Translations under genes and position numbers: made by a program
From: Phymorhynchus buccinoides
Taxonomy: Eukaryota > Mollusca > Gastropoda > Neogastropoda > Raphitomidae
Reading direction: 5' to 3'
DNA: 64,000 bases
NCBI GenBank assembly: GCA_017654935.2
Contig: CM065699.1
Coordinates: forward strand, 21,465,110-21,529,109
Shown: positions 33,342 through 45,600 of the stretch, in pieces
Layout: every line of letters begins with the position of its first letter
How positions within the stretch are numbered: position 1 is the stretch's first letter
The notes under the pieces: model-generated
What the model was told of the DNA's origin: nothing
What the model saw: the letters and a program-made list of their open reading frames with translations, nothing else
Database searches by the model: none

Positions 33342-33805
33342 GGGTCGCGCTAACGCATGTTTCTTGCATATTTGACGCGTTTTAAAAATCGCTGACGCAT
33401 TTTTACGGCGTTTACGCGTAACCCGTACGCAAAATGACGTCCGCTCAAAATCGCATCTGAGTCTAGATGGTGAATCAGACTTTAGAAGTCCTACGGTCCC
33501 TACACGTATAGTGGTTCTGCTATACCAAACATTGGAACAGACTATATAGATAGAAAAGTGCCACTGCTTTCAGAGGAAAGTAGGCGCAGTGCAGTGTGGC
33601 GGGAAAATCACTTTCTGCGTGATCGCCGAAAATGACTGGTTAGTGAATAAAAATGCATGTTTTTGTTGCTGGTCTTGTTTTCATTGTTTTTAGCTTAGAT
33701 TTATCATTTTGTTCTTTGACGCGATTTTTTGCTTCCCTTACGCATTTTTTTGCCGACGTCGCGTAAGCAAAACGCGTTTTCAAAAACACTAGCGGGACCA
33801 AAATC
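33342..33805. mobile_element. CpG-rich inverted-end element (hAT-like by ends)
   Basis: The left end is CAGGGGTCGCGCTAACGC and the right end reverses to GGTCCCGCTAGTG. The subterminal regions on both sides are unusually rich in ACGC and GACGCGTTTT words. I could not find a clean 8-bp target duplication, and no transposase is present. Confidence 0.45.
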
Positions 33806-34142
33806 TCATGATAAACTACAGTGAAGGGAAAATCGTGGTCAGGCAGGCAAAATCAGACAGAAACACAGTGACTGAAGACAAAACGCCCTCTTGTGCATCA
33901 GCTCAGGCTGCAGCCGAGAAAGGGGCTGACAAGACCGATCAACATTGATCCAAGGAAGGGACACCTACTGTACATAATGTAAATAGTCCTGTTTGTCGTG
34001 AAAGTAGTTGTAGTTCATTTTCTAATTCTTCCTGTTGTTGCAAAGTTATGCAAGTCTATTCCATGTGCCGTTCAGAATATGAACTTCCTAATTATATGTT
34101 CCTAAACAGAGAACCTAAGAGAGGTATACTTTTATTAAAGTT

Positions 34143-34180
<38 letters not shown>

Positions 34181-34590
34181 GCTGCTGCTACTACATATAG
34201 GTCATGTATGGTTTTATTGCTAAGGGAATCAAGCACCATACAAACAATTACACAACAAGCGCAAAATGACATTTTATTGACAAAACAAAGCATGTGACAT
34301 TTCAACATAATTTGTTGAAATATCATGTGTGGGTTTTTTCATGAGTAAGATATTTTCGTCACTTTGCTGCAGTGAGTTTGCACTTGTTGTGTATTTGTTT
34401 ATATGGTGTTTTGTTTAGTGACGTTGCATTTTATCTTGTGCTACCGGAATAAACAATTGAATTTTTATGAAGTGATATTTTCATTCTTCAATAATCAGTA
34501 TAAAATGATATTTTTAAAAAAAAGTGAAAAACATGAAATCTACAGTTTTGCTCTAAGCATTTAAAAATGCCTGATATGCCACATTTCTTT
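33806..34590. other. Spacer with (CTA)n
   Basis: A CTA/CTG trinucleotide run lies at 34143-34193. Otherwise AT-rich with no supported feature. Confidence 0.5.
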
Positions 34591-34832
34591 TTAACCCTTT
34601 CACCGCCAGCTATTGTTTTAGCCAAAAAATTCCATTAAACTTAAAAATCATTTTATCTGCAATATTAGGAATTCTTCTGTGACATGTACATGTATAACAC
34701 TAGGCATATCCTTACCTCCAAATTTTAAGAGATAGGGTCTTTGGATAACAGGCCCTGATTTGATGCCTTTTAGTGACATGGGTGTTAAACCATTATGGTG
34801 CATAAATGCGACATTGGCGGTGAAAGGGTTAA
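34591..34832. mobile_element. piggyBac-type MITE (CCCTTTCACCGCCA ends)
   Basis: TTAACCCTTTCACCGCCAGC at the left, TTGGCGGTGAAAGGGTTAA at the right. The interior runs opposite to the copy at 11313-11558. Confidence 0.82.
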
Positions 34833-35054
34833 CTACAATTTTGTTTAAATTCGCATTCTGATTTCATAGCAATTGTAACTTGTAAAGTTTCCTTTGATGT
34901 TGTTGAAATAATTGTGAACAAACTACAGTACTTGTAGATTACAAGCATTTTTTTTACTTGAAAATAAAAAGAACTTATAAAATGTAAAGTTATAAAGTTG
35001 CACAATCTTGTTGATGAATCTCACTTGCTCGCTCTGTCTGTCTGCTCCCCACAG

Positions 35055-35182
35055 AATTGTTGCAGTCTGCACTGGGCAGTACAGCCCACACTGTGGTTTT
35101 CCTATCACCAGAGGAATGCTTGCAGCGCTTACAAGATGTGGTTCGGGAAGGAACAGATTGTCTGCTGTCTTCGAAACAAAGG
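35055..35182 (+). CDS. Candidate internal exon of an unidentified gene
   Basis: Bounded by CTCCCCACAG| and AGG|GTAAAA. Only one frame looks like protein: LLQSALGSTAHTVVFLSPEE, CLQRLQDVVREGTDC and LLSSKQR (42 codons, two bases used to finish the previous codon). Leucine-rich, amphipathic. Not recognised. It ends on a codon boundary while the next CNBD2-like exon (36974) expects one carried base, so at least one exon is missing between them if they are one gene; the scaffold gap could hold it. Confidence 0.5.
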
Positions 35183-36000
35183 GTAAAAATGGGATAATAC
35201 TTTTCCCCGATGTTGCAAAAACTAGAGTGTTGAAGATTTTTTTAAAATTTAATTGTGCGCGTATGTAAAATACAACAAACAAACAACTACACGACAAGTG
35301 TAAAGTGACGTTATTTTATTCACAAGAGACAAAGCAAAACTACTGGATATATCGGCGAATGCGCCTTTATCAACATAGACAAATAAGGAAACAGCAAACA
35401 GCAAATATAGCAAAAGGAGCAAAAAGCAGGCAACAAAAGGAGCAAAAAACCAAGATCAAAATAAAAAAACAATACTTCCCCTTTACAGTCCAATGCGTAA
35501 ACGTTATGTAAAAGCAAAGAAAAGTATGCATAGAAATATAATCTTAGTTTATGAGAATAATCATAAAGACCCATAATCACACAAAGATGGGTTGCTTTGC
35601 CGAAGTGGAGAAATGACCAATAAGATGACATAACATCATACTGCTTAGTAGAAATATGATCGTATATGTTTTTCTAAAGTATATTTTGTTTGTCAGTTTC
35701 TTTGAAGAAGCAACATCCAAATTCCAATGCATTTTTTAATGATTAAAAGCTTTTCATGTGTATTATTTTAATAACATGTTTTGTGTGGTTTAGTTTATTA
35801 ATAAAAAATACTGTTAATGCGTTTTAGGTTTGTTTATTTATTTGTTTTTTTTAAGTTGAAATATCTCTGCCGTCTAGAATATTCAATATCATGCGAGGTA
35901 TTTTAGTATTAGTTAATATCCAAAGTCTCCATGCGAATCTGACAGTTTCAAAGGAATTATTTACAATGTTCAGAAATCTCGATTAATCTTCATAGGTAGC
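35183..36000. other. Intron or spacer, nothing recognised
   Basis: AT-rich sequence up to the gap. Confidence 0.4.
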
Positions 36001-36500
36001 NNNNNNNNNNNNNNNNNNNNNNNNNNNNNNNNNNNNNNNNNNNNNNNNNNNNNNNNNNNNNNNNNNNNNNNNNNNNNNNNNNNNNNNNNNNNNNNNNNNN
36101 NNNNNNNNNNNNNNNNNNNNNNNNNNNNNNNNNNNNNNNNNNNNNNNNNNNNNNNNNNNNNNNNNNNNNNNNNNNNNNNNNNNNNNNNNNNNNNNNNNNN
36201 NNNNNNNNNNNNNNNNNNNNNNNNNNNNNNNNNNNNNNNNNNNNNNNNNNNNNNNNNNNNNNNNNNNNNNNNNNNNNNNNNNNNNNNNNNNNNNNNNNNN
36301 NNNNNNNNNNNNNNNNNNNNNNNNNNNNNNNNNNNNNNNNNNNNNNNNNNNNNNNNNNNNNNNNNNNNNNNNNNNNNNNNNNNNNNNNNNNNNNNNNNNN
36401 NNNNNNNNNNNNNNNNNNNNNNNNNNNNNNNNNNNNNNNNNNNNNNNNNNNNNNNNNNNNNNNNNNNNNNNNNNNNNNNNNNNNNNNNNNNNNNNNNNNN
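36001..36500. other. Scaffold gap, exactly 500 N
   Basis: A run of 500 N. The round length suggests a gap of unknown size. Its right edge is inside a palindromic MITE, whose left arm is therefore missing. Confidence 0.98.
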
Positions 36501-36659
36501 CATGAAATGAAGCAAATTTCAGTCTCATTTTGCCCATGAGACGAGCGTTAATGTCTAGCATTCGTCTCATGGGCAAATTTGACTGAAATTTTCTTTATTT
36601 CATGAGATAATTGGGGTGGGCTTCTTACCCGCCCATGCGCTTTTTACCCAGTCTTCCCC
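36501..36659. mobile_element. Palindromic TA-type MITE cut by the gap
   Basis: Starts mid-arm (CATGAAATGAAGCAAATTTC) and runs to CCAGTCTTCCCC followed by TA. It matches the right three quarters of 62839-63052. Confidence 0.9.
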
Positions 36660-36970
36660 TATTAAGGTGTATGTTTTCTTCCCACTGTGTCGGTGTTTTC
36701 TAGCTTTGTTGATTGTTATTCTTTAGGGATTGTATATTATTATTAGGAGTGATGTGATGTTTTCCCATTGTGTCAGAGCTTTCTAGTTTTGTTCATTGAC
36801 ATTGTTGTGTTTCGGGGAGTTGCTATGATTATTGTCAGTAGTAGAAGTACGCACATCTGACCCCCAATTTCAGGACCCCATTGGGATTTGATTGTCCACC
36901 ACCAGTGGTGGTATGATGTGTCAGTCAGTGTTTTCTAGCTTTGTTTGGGGTGGTGTTCTTTATTGTCCAC
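36660..36970. repeat. Degenerate repeats upstream of a CNBD2-like exon
   Basis: GTGTCGGTGTTTTCTAGCTTTG-like words recur three times (about 36688, 36774, 36921). The exon's acceptor region (TTGTCCACCAGTGGTGGTG, 36964) has an upstream near-copy at 36890 (TTGTCCACCACCAGTGGTGG). Confidence 0.6.
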
Positions 36971-36973
36971 CAG

Positions 36974-39581
36974 TGGTGGTGTCGCTGATCAACCAAGACG
37001 AGCAGACGGAAGGCCCGGCGTTCAGACAGACGCTGGGCATGCTGACCAAAGGTGCCATTTTCGGTGAAACAGCCATCCTCCAACAAACCACACGCGTGGC
37101 CTCTGTAACCGCCCGCACGGAGCTGCAGCTGCTGTATGTCAGCCTGAAAGACTACATCGACATCTTTGTACCTGAGAGATGCCTGGATGGGGTGAGGCTG
37201 AGCTGGAGAGAGAGAGAAAGGGTGGGGTGGTGAGAGAGAGAGAAGGAGGGGGAATGTTATTCAGGAAGGCCTTTTGGCCCTGTTAACCCTCTTGCATTCG
37301 CATTTGTTACAGAAAATAAACTTCTTCTAGTGTTTCAGATTCTTTCATACATTTTCAAGAAAATCTGTCTTTTGAAGCACACAGAACACCATACAGTTAC
37401 CATCGCATCACTGCGAGTGAGAAGCTTCTTCATAGTGTGTGTATAACAAGCCAGTGCGTAATGGAAATGACATCAGAGGGGGTCTCAAAGTGGGGGCAAG
37501 CTCAGGGCGGTTTGGGGCAACTTGAATACGCAGAGGCAAGTTCCGGCTGGCCGGTTTGGGCCGGAATAAATGCAAGAGGGTTAAATGGTGAACATGCATG
37601 TACGGGATGGGAACAGGAAAGAAAGGGTGGGGTGGGAGTGGAGACAAACTCGATTTTTTTTTGATTGAGGGAAAACAGAGAAGCATAGCATGTTTTTTTT
37701 TTACACCGCGTCCTCATGAACAAAAGTAAAAAGAAGCAAACAAAATGAACAATAAAGTATAAAAAAAAAAATACAAGAGAGAGAGAACATGGGAAATGTT
37801 ATTCAGAAATGCCTTTCGGCCCTGTTAAGGGTGAACATGCCTGTATGGGATGAGAACAGGAGAGGAAGGGGTGGGGTGGAGAGAGAGAACATGGGAAATG
37901 TTATTCAGAAATGCCTTTCGGCCCTGTTAAGGGTGAACAAGCCTGTATGGGATGAGAACAGGAGAGGAAGGGGTGGGGTGGAGAGAGAGAACATGGGAAA
38001 TGTTATTCAGAAATGCCTTTCGGCCCTGTTACGGGTGAACAAGCCTGTATGGGATGAGAACAGGAGAGGAAGGGGTGGGGTGGAGAGAGAGAACATGGGA
38101 AATGTTATTCAGAAATGCCTTTCGGCCCTGTTACGGGTGAACAAGCCTGTATGGGATTAGAACAGGAGAGGAAGGGGTTGGGTGAGAGAGAGAACATGGG
38201 AAATGTTATTTAGAAATGCCTTTCGGCCCTGTTACGGGTGAACAAGCCTGTATGGGATGAGAACAGGAGAGGAAGGGGTGGGGTGGAGAGAGAGAACATG
38301 GGAAATGTTATTCAGAAATGCCTTTCGGCCCTGTTAAGGGTGAACAAGCCTGTATGGGATGAGAACAGGAGAGGAAGGGGTGGGGTGGAGAGAGAGAGAA
38401 CATGGGAAATGTTATTCAGAAATGCCTTTCGGCCCTGTTACGGATGAACAAGCCTGTATGGGATGAGAACAGGAGAGGAAGGGGTGGGGTGGAGAGAGAG
38501 AACATGGGAAATGTTATTCAGAAATGCCTTTCGGCCCTGTTACGGATGAACAAGCCTGTATGGGATGAGAACAGGAGAGGAAGGGGTGGGGTGGAGAGAG
38601 AGAACATGGGAAATGTTATTCAGAAATGCCTTTCGGCCCTGTTAAGGGTGAACAAGCCTGTATGGGATGAGAACAGGAGAGGAAGGGGTGGGGTGGAGAG
38701 AGAGAACATGGGAAATGTTATTCAGAAATGCCTTTCGGCCCTGTTAAGGGTGAACAAGCCTGTATGGGATGAGAACAGGAGAGGAAGGGGTGGGGTGGAG
38801 AGAGAGAACATGGGAAATGTTATTCAGAAATGCCTTTCGGCCCTGTTAAGGGTGAACAAGCCTGTATGGGATGAGAACAGGAGAGGAAGGGGTGGGGTGG
38901 AGAGAGAGAACATGGGAAATGTTATTTAGAAATGCCTTTCGGCCCTGTTACGGGTGAACAAGCCTGTATGGGATGAGAACAGGAGAGGAAGGGGTGGGGT
39001 GGAGAGAGAGAACATGGGAAATGTTATTTAGAAATGCCTTTCGGCCCTGTTACGGGTGAACATGCCTGTATGGGATGAGAACAGGAGAGGAAGGGTGGGG
39101 TGGGGTGGAGAGAAAGAACATGGGAAATATTATTCAGAAAGGCCTTTGACCCCTGTTAAAGGATTAACATGCCTGTACGGAGTGAGAGCAGGAGAGAGGG
39201 GTTGGAGGTAGAGAGAGAGAGAGAGAAAGAAAACTCCGAAAATGTGATGCAGAAAGGCCTTTGACCCCAGTTAAAAAGAAAACACGCATGTATGGGGGGA
39301 GAGCAGGAGATAGCGGTGGGGGTGGAGAGGGAGAGAACATGGGACATGTTATTCAGAAAAGTATTTGGTCCCTATTAAGGTGGAAACAGTAATTAATAAG
39401 ATATGCAACAATGAAAAGAACTGGAAAAGAAAAACTGAAGCTATTGGTTAAGTAGCTAAGAGAAAGAGACTAACTTTTATTCAGAAAGGCCTCTGGCCCC
39501 TGTTACGAGGGGGGAGGGGGAGCAGTAAATATGTAATAATGAAATGAAGTGGAAACAGTAATGGCAACTGTGATATTAGTA

Positions 39582-39656
<75 letters not shown>

Positions 39657-42600
39657 ACTAAAATGTTAACTCAGAAAGGCCTTTGACTCCTATTAAGAGG
39701 GGAGAAGTGAACACTAGTCTATAAGCAACAGCAAAAAAAAGGGAAACAACAACTGAACAAGAGAAAAAAGTAGCTGAGAGAAAGAGAGAAAATAAATAAA
39801 TAAATAGAAAACTGAATAATTTATTGCAGAAAGCTTTACAAAGCCAATAAAACAAGCCCCCAAAATGCAAGTATACTACATGAAAAAAAGGTAATCGCAT
39901 TAAGGATTCCATGCCAATGAAATACATACTCTGTTAATGCATGCTGAAGATCGTGAAATTTAAATACATATAATGTCTCTCCATTACATCCTCCATCAGA
40001 CATGTTCATTCTAGTCCTGATGTACCCTTTCTGGCACAGAACAATTCCAGAGGTGTTCCGTTAATCAGATTTCTGTGAGGGGAATAAATCTTTTGTAGCA
40101 TAGCAAAGCGGAGGCCTTCAGCCCACTGTGGTGTTTTATTGTCAATGGTCCTCGCAGTTAACATTTGTTTGACAACAAAGTTGGATCTCTTGATGCTGCA
40201 TTGCGACTGAGGGTGCCTAGGTGAACCATGAACGATGTTTATCTGAGGCCAAATGAGTGGTTTCAGTGAGCATTGTCTGACTGTAAAATGGCAGATGGTG
40301 GTGTCCAGCAGAAACTGTCAATGAGATGATATGCTGTTTCAACTGCTGTTTTCGATTTCATTGGCCGCTACACAATAAACTTTGATAAATGGTCCTGGTA
40401 GCTTAAAATGTACTTGTATCCTCGATCTGGTGTGGATTCCATAACAAGCACATTAACCTGACCTCATTCTGCAACTGTTTTACTCCTCAAAGGGTGTACA
40501 ACGAGGCCTTTGTTAGGCTTCGTCTTCTTCTTCTGGCAAGTTTCACAGTTAGTAACAAAAACTGATTTTTACTTTTAATTCCTACATTTTGACCTTTGCA
40601 TTCATTCCGTTTTGGTTAGTAGCTTTATTATTTCTATAGATTTTCACAGACAGACAAACAATGGAGTAAAACCAAGTCAATAAACTTCTTTCTATGACAC
40701 TATTGTTGCATTGTTGGTGCTAAAATATAGAGGAGTTATGTAGGAGATTAAAACAAGGACTGCATGAAAGCCTAGGGTTCTTACTCTAAATCTTGCAAAC
40801 ATTATCCTATGCCATTTCTTTGTAATTACACTTAAAACATTTCTGCCTGAAATATACTTTTGAATGAAAAGAACCATCTATACTTTTCTTTATTTTCCAT
40901 ACCTGAATGCCAATTTTGCTTATAGGAACAAATAATTCTATCTTTAAATTCAGAAATAAATTGTTGTTCACTGCCTACTTCTTGAGTTATACCATTCAAT
41001 TCCAAAACCATGCTTAGATAAAACTGTTTTCACCTTAAACGCCCAATTCTCTTTACCTGATTCCACCTGTAAAAGCATCATGTCATAAGCCTGCCTGCAT
41101 AAACGTGACTGCGGAAGCTTCAACAGTTTCAACCAGTATTGTATACATCTTAAAAATGTTCTAATGTATAAGGGGTACCTGCCCATATCTCCATATAAAA
41201 CAGTGTTTGATGAATGTATTGGGACTTGAAGAAATCTTTTCATTGCATAGGTATGCACTTTTTCAACTTGTTGATTTAATCCTCAAATTTCAGAAAGGTA
41301 TGTAATTAACGGTTCAATTTGAGTCTCAAACATTTTCCAGAATAATTATTAAAATCACAACAATTGAGTTTTCTTAAGGATTTTAGAATTTGAATAACCA
41401 CTTTTTTACCCTTTCTATAATATTCATCCCATGCATATCTCAATGATAATTTCGTTGAGAATATCATACCCAAATATGTGTACGAATTAACCACTTTTAC
41501 TTCTAAACTTCCATAATACCATTTTTTCGTGTGCCGAAAGGTGTCCACCATGTCTAAAAACTATGATATTTGTTTTATCTAAATTTACAGTTAGCCTTAA
41601 GCGATCTGCTTCCAACTTTAACATATTCAATTGATTCTGTAGGCCAATCACTGTCCCTGACAAAAGGATAACGTCATCAGCAAATAATAACACAAATACC
41701 TCAATTGCTCCTGGTAATAACTGAATACCATGTTTTCCTCTAGAAGATAATTCTACTGCCAATTCGTTATAGAGAAAGAAAACAATTGTGGGCTTAAAAG
41801 GCAACCTTGTTTGACACCATTCGGACAATTAAAATAATTTGAATAGTCACTCTTAACACGAACACATGCCAGCACAGATTTATAAACACCTCTTAGCGCC
41901 CTGTATAACTTACCATTTACCCCACTATTACGAAGAACATTCCACAAAGCATTGCGATTAACAGAGTCAAATGCCTTACGAAAGTCCACAAATGCGACAT
42001 AAAGTTTAGTATTGCAAAGTAAATATTTCTGTACCAAGGAATAAAGAGTAAGATGTGGTCCATGGTCTAAATCCTGCCTGTTCCTCTGTTACTTTTTCTT
42101 CCCTTTCTGCCCAAAGTGATAATCTTTTGTTTAATATGTGCGTGTAAACTTTACTTATGATGCTTGTTATTGCAACCCCTAGATAATTATCGGGGTTGTT
42201 TACATCACCTTTTTATTAATCGGTATGATTATTGATTTTGCCCAATCTAATGGAAAGTTGCCATTTTCGAAAAGTCTATTAAATAAATCAGCAAGGAAAT
42301 TAATTATTTCTGAATTTGCATGTTTTAGCATTTCTGCAATTATTTTATCTGACCCTGAGCTTTTCCCTGATTTTAGATGTTTTATGCCTGCCATGACTTC
42401 TTCAAGAGAAATTGGATCATTAAATAAAGGTTCAGAATGTTCCTCATCTTCAAGTATATTATTATCCTCTTCAACATCATCAGTATTAAAATCGTTGAAA
42501 ACATGAAAGAAATGATCACGCCATTGTTGAATTGGTATGTCATTATACACAAAGCTCTTTTTATTTACCAATCTTATTGATATCCAAAAGGTCTTAGAAT

Positions 42601-45600
42601 CATTGGTTGAGTTTCTAAGTTTGTTTAATCTGTCTTCTTCAAATTGTTGCCTCTTTAACTTCCTAAGATCTTATATTCTTTCCGTGACGTTGTGTATTCT
42701 TTTCTTTTTTCAAGCTTGTCATTTTCAATTTTGCATCTTTGAACCCTTTTTACAAGTCTCTTAACTTCGCGTTTTTTCTGTTCACATTCGTGATCAAAAT
42801 AGTCGTCACACATTTTGACCCCTTTACCTACTACCCGAACCATGCAAGCAGCTGCTCCATACATAGCACTTAAAAAGTATCCAGGCTATTATTTAAATCA
42901 AAGGGTAACAATTCCTGTGCCTCCCGCATGCTATCTAGAAAATCCTTACTTTGAAGCTCATTTTTATAAATATTGACATTTTCATTAGACCATGCAATTT
43001 TCTGTTCACCTTTACAATGAGAATGCTTATCTTCAGAACTAAAATTACATTTTTTTCCATGAAGCCTCCACTGGTAAATGCCACGAAAAAAGGGAATCAC
43101 CAACATGTAAATTAAAATTTGACAATAAATCACCATGAATAAAAAAATAATCGATTACACTGGAACCATTTGGGGACACAAAAGTATAATCCCCATCACA
43201 AACCCCATTACAAACACCATTTAGGATCAACAAGTCGAACATAAAACAAAATTCTAATAAAGATTTCCCAAAATCATTTCATGCTGTATCATTAGAGATG
43301 TGCGCACAATAATCATCATCTATGTCAATGCTCTCATCAGTTATAACTTGACATTCATTTTCAGACTGTTTATTTCCAGTTCGAGAATTTAAATCCACAA
43401 TAACAATGAAAAAGAGATTATTCATTTCGTGTTCAAAATGTTGTAACAGAGCTTCTTCCATTGACAAAACTCCATAAGTTATTAGCTTGTCATTATAAAA
43501 AGGGCTTCCTTCTGGAGGAATATAACATGCAACTAAAATGACATCTTTACTCACACCAAATACATGTTTATCTATTTTTATGACAACTAAATTATCACCA
43601 GCAATCTTTATTTCTTTAATATATTTCTGCAAGCCTTTCTTTACCAACAACAACATGCCCCCAGAGTTCCTTCCATGAGCAGACAATTTAGTGGCTGGTG
43701 CATAAAACTTTACGTAATCAGGAAACACTATCATAATCAAATGAACAGACAAGAAATGTCTCGGTAACAACAGCAAAATCAAATGTATTAACGTAATTCA
43801 AGAAAGAAACATCATTTAGTTTACTCAATAGGTTTTCAACATTATAATTTAAAACCTTCAACCGATTTGGGTGATCGGGCCTGTCCTAGACTTTCCTTCC
43901 AGTACTAGAACGTAGGTTCCTGTCGATATTATTCCGACCAGCACTTTTGTCACGAGCTGAGTCAGAAGACTTGCGCGACTGGCGGTCCAGGAAAGACTGT
44001 ATGCCCGGCTGTTTGCTTCCAGCCTGCCCTGCACGGTTTTCACGCGCATCACTGGCACGCCTGTCATCAGTGTCGCAGTACTGGGAACCTCTGCCACTGG
44101 CTGACCCGGGTTGTTCCTCATCACCATCACCATCTGCAACAAACACCCCTCCCTCACCCACCTCACCCTCAACTGGTTCAGTGTTGTTGAGCGGACATGG
44201 AAAAGGAGGGGGGGGGGGCAGCCACTTTCATTGACTTTCTTGTTCTGTTTGTCATTGGGGGTGGAGGGGGAAGGAGGGGGAAAGGAGGGAGGGCAGACTT
44301 TCACTGTTTGTTTAATCGACATTTCCCTTCTGTTTGTCCTGGGGGGGAGAGGGGGGAGGACAGGCACCTTCATCATCATTCCTTCTCTGCTGTTAGTCTC
44401 TGAGGGTGGAAGGGGGAGGAGGGGGGAGGACAGGCACCTTCATCATCATTCCTTCTCTGCTGTTTGTCTCTGAGGGTGGAAGGGGAAGGAGGGGGGAGGA
44501 CAGGCACCTTCATCATCATTCCTTCTCTGCTGTTTGTCTCTGAGGGTGGAAGGGGGAGGAGGGGGGAGGACAGGCACCTTCATCATCATTCCTTCTCTGC
44601 TGTTTGTCTCTGAGGGTGGAAGGGGGAGGAGGGGGGAGGACAGGCACCTTCATCATCATTCCTTCTCTGCTGTTTGTCTCTGAGGGTGGAAGGGGGAGGA
44701 GGGGGGAGGACAGGCACCTTCATCATCATTCCTTCTCTGCTGTTTGTCTCTGAGGGTGGAAGGGGGAGGAGGGGGGAGGACAGGCACCTTCATCATCATT
44801 CCTTCTCTGCTGTTAGTCTCTGAGGGTGGAAGGGGGAGAGGGGGGAGGACAGGCACCTTCATCATCATTCCTTCTCTGCCGTTTGTCTTTGGGGGTGGAA
44901 GGGGGAGAGGGGGGAGGACAGGCACCTTCATCAGCTTTCTTTCTCTGCCGTTTGTCTTTGGGGGTGGAAGGGGGAGAGGGTGGAGGACAGGCACCTTCAT
45001 CAGCTTTCTTTCTCTGCCGTTTGTCTTTGGGGGTGGAAGGGGGAGAGGGGGGAGGACAGGCACCTTCATCATCATTCCTTCTCTGCCGTTTGTCTTTGGG
45101 GGTGGAAGGGGGAGAGGGGGGAGGACAGGCACCTTCATCAGCTTTCTTCCTCTGCCGTTTGTCTTTGGGGGTGGAAGGGGGAGAGGGGGGAGGACAGGCA
45201 CCTTCATCATCATTCCTTCTCTGCTGTTAGTCTCTGAGGGTGGAAGGGGGAGAGGGGGGAGGACAGGCACCTTCATCAGCTTTCTTTCTCTGCCGTTTGT
45301 CTTTGGGGGTGGAAGGGGGAGAGGGGGGAGGACAGGCACCTTCATCATCATTCCTTCTCTGCCGTTTGTCTCTGGGGGTGGAAGGGGGAGAGGGGGGAGG
45401 ACAGGCACCTTCATCAGCTTTCTTCCTCTGCCGTTTGTCTTTGGGGGTGGAAGGGGGAGAGGGGGGAGGACAGGCACCTTCATCATCTTTCCTTCTCTGC
45501 CGTTTGTCTTTGGGGGTGGAAGGGGGAGAGGGGGGAGGACAGGCACCTTCATCATCATTCCTTCTCTGCCGTTTGTCTTTGGGGGTGGAAGGGGGAGAGG

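Noticed and set aside
37789..38929. Plus-strand frames with a 34-residue repeat ([20 protein letters not shown])
   Set aside because: The period is exactly the 102-bp minisatellite; frames begin and end with unit mutations and there is no gene context.
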